Shown: one piece after another, positions 14,596 to 18,038 of the stretch
How positions within the stretch are numbered: position 1 is the first letter of the stretch
Layout: each line of letters begins with the position of its first letter
NCBI GenBank assembly: GCA_046758845.1
Contig: JBHIBA010000067.1
Span: 1 to 18,038 of the forward strand
Length of the DNA: 18,038 nucleotides
DNA from: JBHIBA01 sp046758845
GTDB lineage: Bacteria; UBA8248; JACPRG01; G963555815
Direction: 5' to 3'
Program-made: the position numbers and the translations under genes
Notes under the pieces: generated by a model
The model's input: the letters and a program-made list of their open reading frames with translations, nothing else
Databases searched by the model: none
Told to the model about the DNA's origin: nothing

Positions 14596-16296
14596 GTGAG
14601 CCAAACTTCCATCATGAGAACGGAGCCCATGAGAAACCGAATGAAGAGGTGGGCGGAGAAGCGACTGGCCCTCATGCTGATTTTGCTCCTGGCCGCCATC
14701 TGGGCCGGTTTGCCGGCCGGTCCGACCCGGCCCAATCGGGCAATTTTCTCCCGCCTGGCCTGGGGCTCCGAACATCTTTCCTTCCGGGTGGTCCAGGAAG
14801 CCTACTTTCATCTCAGGAAAAGCCATTACGCCGACCCGAGTTACCGGAGTCTGCTCCTTGGGGCCTTGGAAGGGATGCGCAAAAAGGTGTCCTCTGATGA
14901 AGGGAAGGAAAAAGTCGATCTGATCGAGGGGGCGGAGGGGGTTCGCTGGCGCGTCGGAGGGACGGAAATCTCGGTCTCTCTCGACGAAGACGACGACGAA
15001 GAATTACGGCCTCTGGCGCGGGCCTATGAGCTGACGCGGTCGGCCTACTATTCCGAATCGGACAAGAGCCGCGAGCTTGCCTACGCCGCTATTCAGGGGA
15101 TGATGAAGCGCCTGGATCCCCACAGCGCCCTCATGGACCCCCAGTCCTTTCGGGAGCTCCAGGTAGAGACCCGCGGAGAGTTCGGCGGGATCGGCATCGA
15201 GATCAGCCTTCGCAACGGTAAGCTCACAGTCGTCTCCCCCATCGAAGGGACCCCGGCCTACCGAATCGGGATGAAGGCGGGCGACCACATCATCAAGATC
15301 GAGGACTTCGACACCGAGGGGATCACCCTCATGGAGGCCGTGCGACGGATGCGGGGTCCGAAAGGAACCCCGGTGACTGTACAGGTCCGAAGGGCCGGCG
15401 TCGCTCAACCCCTCGTCTTTACCATCGTCCGCGACATCATCCACATCCGGAGCGTCAAGTCCAAGGTGCTCCCGGGCAAGATCGGCTACGTCCGCCTGTC
15501 GAGCTTTGTGGAGTCCACCAGCAGGGATCTCCAAAAGGCCCTGAGAGGGCTCATGAAACAGGAAGTTCAGGGTCTGATACTGGATCTCAGAAACAATCCC
15601 GGGGGCTTGCTGCGCCAGGCCGTCGAGGTGGCGGACCTGTTCCTGGGAAAAGGCTCGCTCATCGTTTACACGCGAGGAAAGCGTCCCGAGCTCAACTTGA
15701 CGTTCGAGGACCGCAGGGCTGGCCCCTTTGAGAAGGCCCCGATGGTCGTGCTGGTTAACGCGGGAAGCGCCAGCGCCTCTGAAATCGTCACGGGAGCCCT
15801 TCAGGACCTTCAGCGGGCCCTCATCATGGGAAGCCGGACGTTCGGAAAAGGCTCGGTGCAGACCATCATTCCCCTGAGCGACGGTTCGGGTCTTCGTTTG
15901 ACGACCGCCCTCTACTACACGCCGAAAGGGGTGGAGATTCAAGAGAAGGGAATTCCTCCGGATGCCGTTGTCCTGCAACCCGGCGATGAGGCAGACCGGG
16001 ACGTGGTCCCAGAGAAGGAGCTGCTTCTCAGACACGAAAAACCGCTCAAGGAAGAGAGCCCTTCCAAGGAAGATTCTGAGAGCCGACCGAACGCCGGGGA
16101 GCCCACCTCTTCCAAGCCGGATCGGCCTCAACGAAAACCTATCCAGTTAGGGTCGGATGAAGATTACCAGCTGTCCGTGGCCCGCCGGGTCCTGGCTGGG
16201 GCCTCCGAACGGGGGGTGGCCCAACTGCTGATCCGCGCCCGAGAGATTTTGGCCTCCCTGAGGCAGAGTCCGACTCCGGCGGCCAGTCAGCCATGA
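14596..16296 (+). CDS. ctpA: C-terminal processing protease, S41 family, with PDZ domain
   Basis: The 566-residue serine protease has a signal anchor (hydrophobic about 23-40), so it acts in the periplasm. Then come two similar helical segments (63-98 and 138-173), the DPHS motif (174-177), a PDZ domain (about 190-280, with GIGIEIS and VVSPIEGTPAYRIGMKAGD), and the S41 protease core: GYVRLSSF, LRNNPGGLL (331-339), NAGSASASEI (388-397) containing the nucleophile Ser, and RTFGKGSVQT (414-423) with the general-base Lys418. A low-complexity, charged tail (about 470-520) precedes a short C-terminal helix. The GTG at 14596 is chosen over downstream ATGs because GAGGAG (14585-14590) is 5 bases away. 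The stop overlaps dapB by four bases. Its place inside a DAP gene set suggests a link to envelope or peptidoglycan turnover, an inference. Confidence 0.92.
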   Translation: MSQTSIMRTEPMRNRMKRWAEKRLALMLILLLAAIWAGLPAGPTRPNRAIFSRLAWGSEHLSFRVVQEAYFHLRKSHYADPSYRSLLLGALEGMRKKVSSDEGKEKVDLIEGAEGVRWRVGGTEISVSLDEDDDEELRPLARAYELTRSAYYSESDKSRELAYAAIQGMMKRLDPHSALMDPQSFRELQVETRGEFGGIGIEISLRNGKLTVVSPIEGTPAYRIGMKAGDHIIKIEDFDTEGITLMEAVRRMRGPKGTPVTVQVRRAGVAQPLVFTIVRDIIHIRSVKSKVLPGKIGYVRLSSFVESTSRDLQKALRGLMKQEVQGLILDLRNNPGGLLRQAVEVADLFLGKGSLIVYTRGKRPELNLTFEDRRAGPFEKAPMVVLVNAGSASASEIVTGALQDLQRALIMGSRTFGKGSVQTIIPLSDGSGLRLTTALYYTPKGVEIQEKGIPPDAVVLQPGDEADRDVVPEKELLLRHEKPLKEESPSKEDSESRPNAGEPTSSKPDRPQRKPIQLGSDEDYQLSVARRVLAGASERGVAQLLIRAREILASLRQSPTPAASQP

Positions 16297-17099
16297 TCCG
16301 CGCGGTCGTGGCGGGCGCGGCGGGACGAATGGGGGGATGTGTCATCCGCGCTCTGCGGGCCACCGATGACTTTGAGCTGGCGGGCGCGTTCGAAATCTCG
16401 GGTCATCGCTCTCTCGGAATGGACGCAGGCGCGGTCGCAGGGGCGGGCGAGATGGGCGTCCCCATCGTGGCCGGCGCGGAGGAGGCCATGCGGGGCGGGG
16501 AGGTCCTCATCGATTTTTCCGCTCCGGCCGCGGGCGTGGAGAACTTGGAGAAGGCCTCCTCCCTGGGCATGGCGGCCGTGGTCGGCACAACGGGTTTCAA
16601 TGAAGCCCAGAAGGATGCCCTGTCCAAGATGGCGGGCCGGGTCCGCGCTGTCATCGCCCCCAACATGAGCGTCGGCGTCAGCGTCATGATCAGGCTGGTC
16701 AGGGAAGCCGCCCGGCTCCTGGGCGAGGATTTCGACGTGGAAATGGTGGAGGCCCACCACCATTTCAAAAAGGATGCGCCCAGCGGAACGGCCTTGGCCC
16801 TTGGGGAAGCGGCCGCCAAAGCCCTCGGCAGAGACCTGTCAAAGGTCGGTGTCTACGGCAGGGAAGGCCAGGTGGGGGAGCGGAGACGCGAGGAAATCGG
16901 CGTCATGAGCCTGCGCGCCGGAGACCTCGTCGGCGAGCATTGGGTCCTGTTCGGCGGCGTCGGCGAGCGGCTCGAAATCGTTCACCGGGCACACAGCCGG
17001 GACAATTTCGCCCGCGGCGCGCTTCGCGCCGCCCGCTGGGTGAAGGACCGCCCGGCGGGGATCTATTCCATGGCCGATGTCCTCGGCCTGAACGCCTGA
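16293..17099 (+). CDS. dapB: 4-hydroxy-tetrahydrodipicolinate reductase
   Basis: The 268-residue reductase uses NAD(P)H to reduce the DapA product, the second step towards DAP. The nucleotide-binding VVAGAAGRMGG (5-15) opens the chain; VLIDFSAP (71-78) and VVGTTGF (96-102) line the cofactor site; the catalytic signature EAHHHFKKDAPSGTAL (153-168) is complete with the His pair and Lys. The ATG overlaps the protease stop (ATGA), so the two genes are translationally coupled. Length is as usual. It is the last gene of the same-strand run; a short hairpin (17100-17116) follows the stop directly. Confidence 0.97.
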   Translation: MIRAVVAGAAGRMGGCVIRALRATDDFELAGAFEISGHRSLGMDAGAVAGAGEMGVPIVAGAEEAMRGGEVLIDFSAPAAGVENLEKASSLGMAAVVGTTGFNEAQKDALSKMAGRVRAVIAPNMSVGVSVMIRLVREAARLLGEDFDVEMVEAHHHFKKDAPSGTALALGEAAAKALGRDLSKVGVYGREGQVGERRREEIGVMSLRAGDLVGEHWVLFGGVGERLEIVHRAHSRDNFARGALRAARWVKDRPAGIYSMADVLGLNA

Positions 17100-17116
17100 G
17101 GGTCGCGGGGCGACTC
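17100..17116 (+). terminator. Hairpin immediately after dapB, possible weak terminator
   Basis: GGGTCGC (17100-17106) pairs with GCGACTC (17110-17116), with one G-T pair, around the loop GGG. It begins right after the dapB stop at the end of the operon and before a convergent gene, where a terminator is expected, but no T-run follows. Confidence 0.3.
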
Positions 17117-17174
17117 CTGAGCCGTTACAGAGCAATCCCTCGTCAATCTTTGATCGGTCTTCCAACAGCGGCGT

Positions 17175-17313
17175 AGCGCGGGCGCGGGTCAGTGACCCTC
17201 AGCCTGCGCTCCGATAGTGCATGGATGCATTGGGGCTAAGGCGGGGGCTAAGGGTCACCCGACCCACGCCCCCGCGCTCCTGAGGATCACCCGACCCACG
17301 CCCTCGCGCTTCC
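17175..17313. repeat. GC-rich extragenic repeats: one inverted and two direct copies
   Basis: Two direct copies of a 24-base unit, TCACCCGACCCACGCCC followed by C/T and CGCGCT, lie at 17255-17278 and 17287-17310, with one mismatch and a period of 32. An inverted, slightly shortened copy (AGCGCGGG, CGCGGGTCA, GTGACC) lies at 17175-17197. That copy also sits within its own hairpin, 17175-17183 pairing with 17202-17210, and contains the palindrome GGGTCA-G-TGACCC (17186-17198). A short tandem GGGGCTAAGG pair (about 17232-17253) lies between. The rest of 17100-17354 shows no gene. The arrangement resembles a repetitive extragenic palindrome between convergent genes. Confidence 0.6.
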
Positions 17314-17354
17314 GTGGAAGCCGATTCCAAGCGGAGCGTGGGATCCGCGAAGCG

Positions 17355-18038
17355 TCAGGAATTTCCATCGAAATACTCACGCGCTCGTGCCAGCCCCTCC
17401 GGCGTTCCGGCGTCGAAGCCCCGGCCCTCCAGCTCGATTCCGGCCACTTGTGTTTCCTTCACCATCAACTGAAGGACGGGCACGTCGTCCAGCTCCTTTC
17501 CCGGAGGAAGGTCTTTCCTCACGCGGTCGATGAACTGGAAGTAATGGGGGAGGAAGACCGACCGCGGAAAGGCGCGAAGACGCCTCTCTCCCGGAGCGAC
17601 GCGGAATGGGCCCGGCTTCTTCGGTCCGAGCGAGCGCAGGGTGAGGAAGGGCCGATCTCCCCCCGGTCCGGTTTCAACTGCTCCGCAGTCACTGAATACG
17701 TCGTCGTGACGGACGCGGATCAGCCCCAGTGTATCGCGTCGAGTGGCTCCGAATGCCTTTTTGACTTGAAGCAAACCCGGTTCTTTTCCGATGAACAGCG
17801 TGTCGGGCAAGAGGACGGCGAAGGGCTCTTCTCCCAGATGATTTCGGCACCGCTCCTGGGCGTCCGCAAGGCCGAGAGGGCTCGGCTGGAGGACGGGGAG
17901 GATCCGGATTCCGGGGGGACTCTCCGAGCAGATCCAGGGCAGGAGGGCTTGTTTCCGCGGACTTAACACAAGCAGAGCCTCATCACAACCCGAGGCCGCC
18001 GCCTCCCATAAGGCGTAGACGATGAGGGGCGCGCCCGC
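17355..18038 (-). CDS. GalU-like UTP-glucose-1-phosphate uridylyltransferase (5' end outside window)
   Basis: The minus-strand frame is open to the window edge, giving 227 residues plus stop; a TTG at 17969 is internal. Compared with E. coli GalU, roughly the first 35 residues, with the GxGTR...PK nucleotide loop, lie beyond the window. Visible matches are APLIVYALWEAAASGCDEAL (KPLIQYVVNECIAAG in GalU), SPLGLADAQERC (GLGHAV), EEPFAVLLPDTLF (PVAVILPD), DCGAVE (YGVV), and RGFDAGTPEGLARA (SHDCGNKLGYMQA). The segment between the second and third strands is about 20 residues shorter than in E. coli, and the EKP region is poorly conserved, so this is a divergent member; another sugar-phosphate nucleotidyltransferase is possible. 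It would make UDP-glucose or a related sugar nucleotide in the cytoplasm for envelope glycans. It is convergent with dapB. Confidence 0.75.
   Translation of the reverse strand, partial: AGAPLIVYALWEAAASGCDEALLVLSPRKQALLPWICSESPPGIRILPVLQPSPLGLADAQERCRNHLGEEPFAVLLPDTLFIGKEPGLLQVKKAFGATRRDTLGLIRVRHDDVFSDCGAVETGPGGDRPFLTLRSLGPKKPGPFRVAPGERRLRAFPRSVFLPHYFQFIDRVRKDLPPGKELDDVPVLQLMVKETQVAGIELEGRGFDAGTPEGLARAREYFDGNS

Noticed and set aside
17255..17310. CRISPR-like direct repeats
   Set aside because: There are only two copies with an 8-base gap plus one inverted copy, and no cas genes; this does not fit a CRISPR array.

Overview
The window looks like a chromosomal segment of a high-GC, Gram-negative, probably uncultivated bacterium. 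Evidence for this is the diaminopimelate (DAP) gene set, a lipobox lipoprotein, an archaeal/deep-branching type fructose-1,6-bisphosphate aldolase/phosphatase, and an operon order argH-lipoprotein-lysA-dapF-dapA-(S41 peptidase)-dapB. Such combinations are familiar from NC10/Methylomirabilota, Nitrospirota, Tectomicrobia-like and deltaproteobacterial lineages, but no marker here fixes the phylum.

Layout. Positions 1-1059 hold the end of a beta-class DNA methyltransferase overlapping a PD-(D/E)XK restriction endonuclease. This stretch is visibly more AT-rich than the rest, like an acquired restriction-modification cassette. At 1150-2142 is an ACMSD-like amidohydrolase. Two minus-strand genes follow: an arsenite methyltransferase (2244-3086) and a bifunctional FBP aldolase/phosphatase (3189-4304). 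A 312-bp divergent intergenic region with an FNR-type palindrome separates them from a DHA2-type MFS exporter (4617-6164). Then come a translationally coupled SGNH hydrolase (6161-7273), a possible 57-codon ORF, a bicupin protein, a split TPP-dependent decarboxylase (two overlapping genes) and a VOC-fold protein (to 9748).

From 9850 to 17099 runs an amino-acid biosynthesis cluster: argH, a 40-residue LptM-like lipoprotein, lysA (with its own sigma70-like promoter), dapF, dapA, a C-terminal processing protease with an apparently duplicated N-terminal helical module, and dapB. Three of these junctions are overlaps. Together dapA, dapB, dapF and lysA supply four steps from aspartate semialdehyde to meso-DAP and lysine. 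After dapB, a non-coding stretch carries one inverted and two direct copies of a GC-rich repeat. The window ends in a convergent, 5'-truncated GalU-like nucleotidyltransferase.

The most notable observation is that the arsenite methyltransferase only makes sense if an in-frame UGA is read through. A perfect Shine-Dalgarno and ATG precede 27 good codons. The UGA sits directly after a Cys codon in the spot where relatives have Cys-Cys. A plausible bacterial SECIS hairpin follows immediately, and the remaining three functional cysteines fall almost exactly at the human AS3MT positions. I therefore call it a probable selenoprotein ArsM; a nonsense mutation or base-call error is the alternative.
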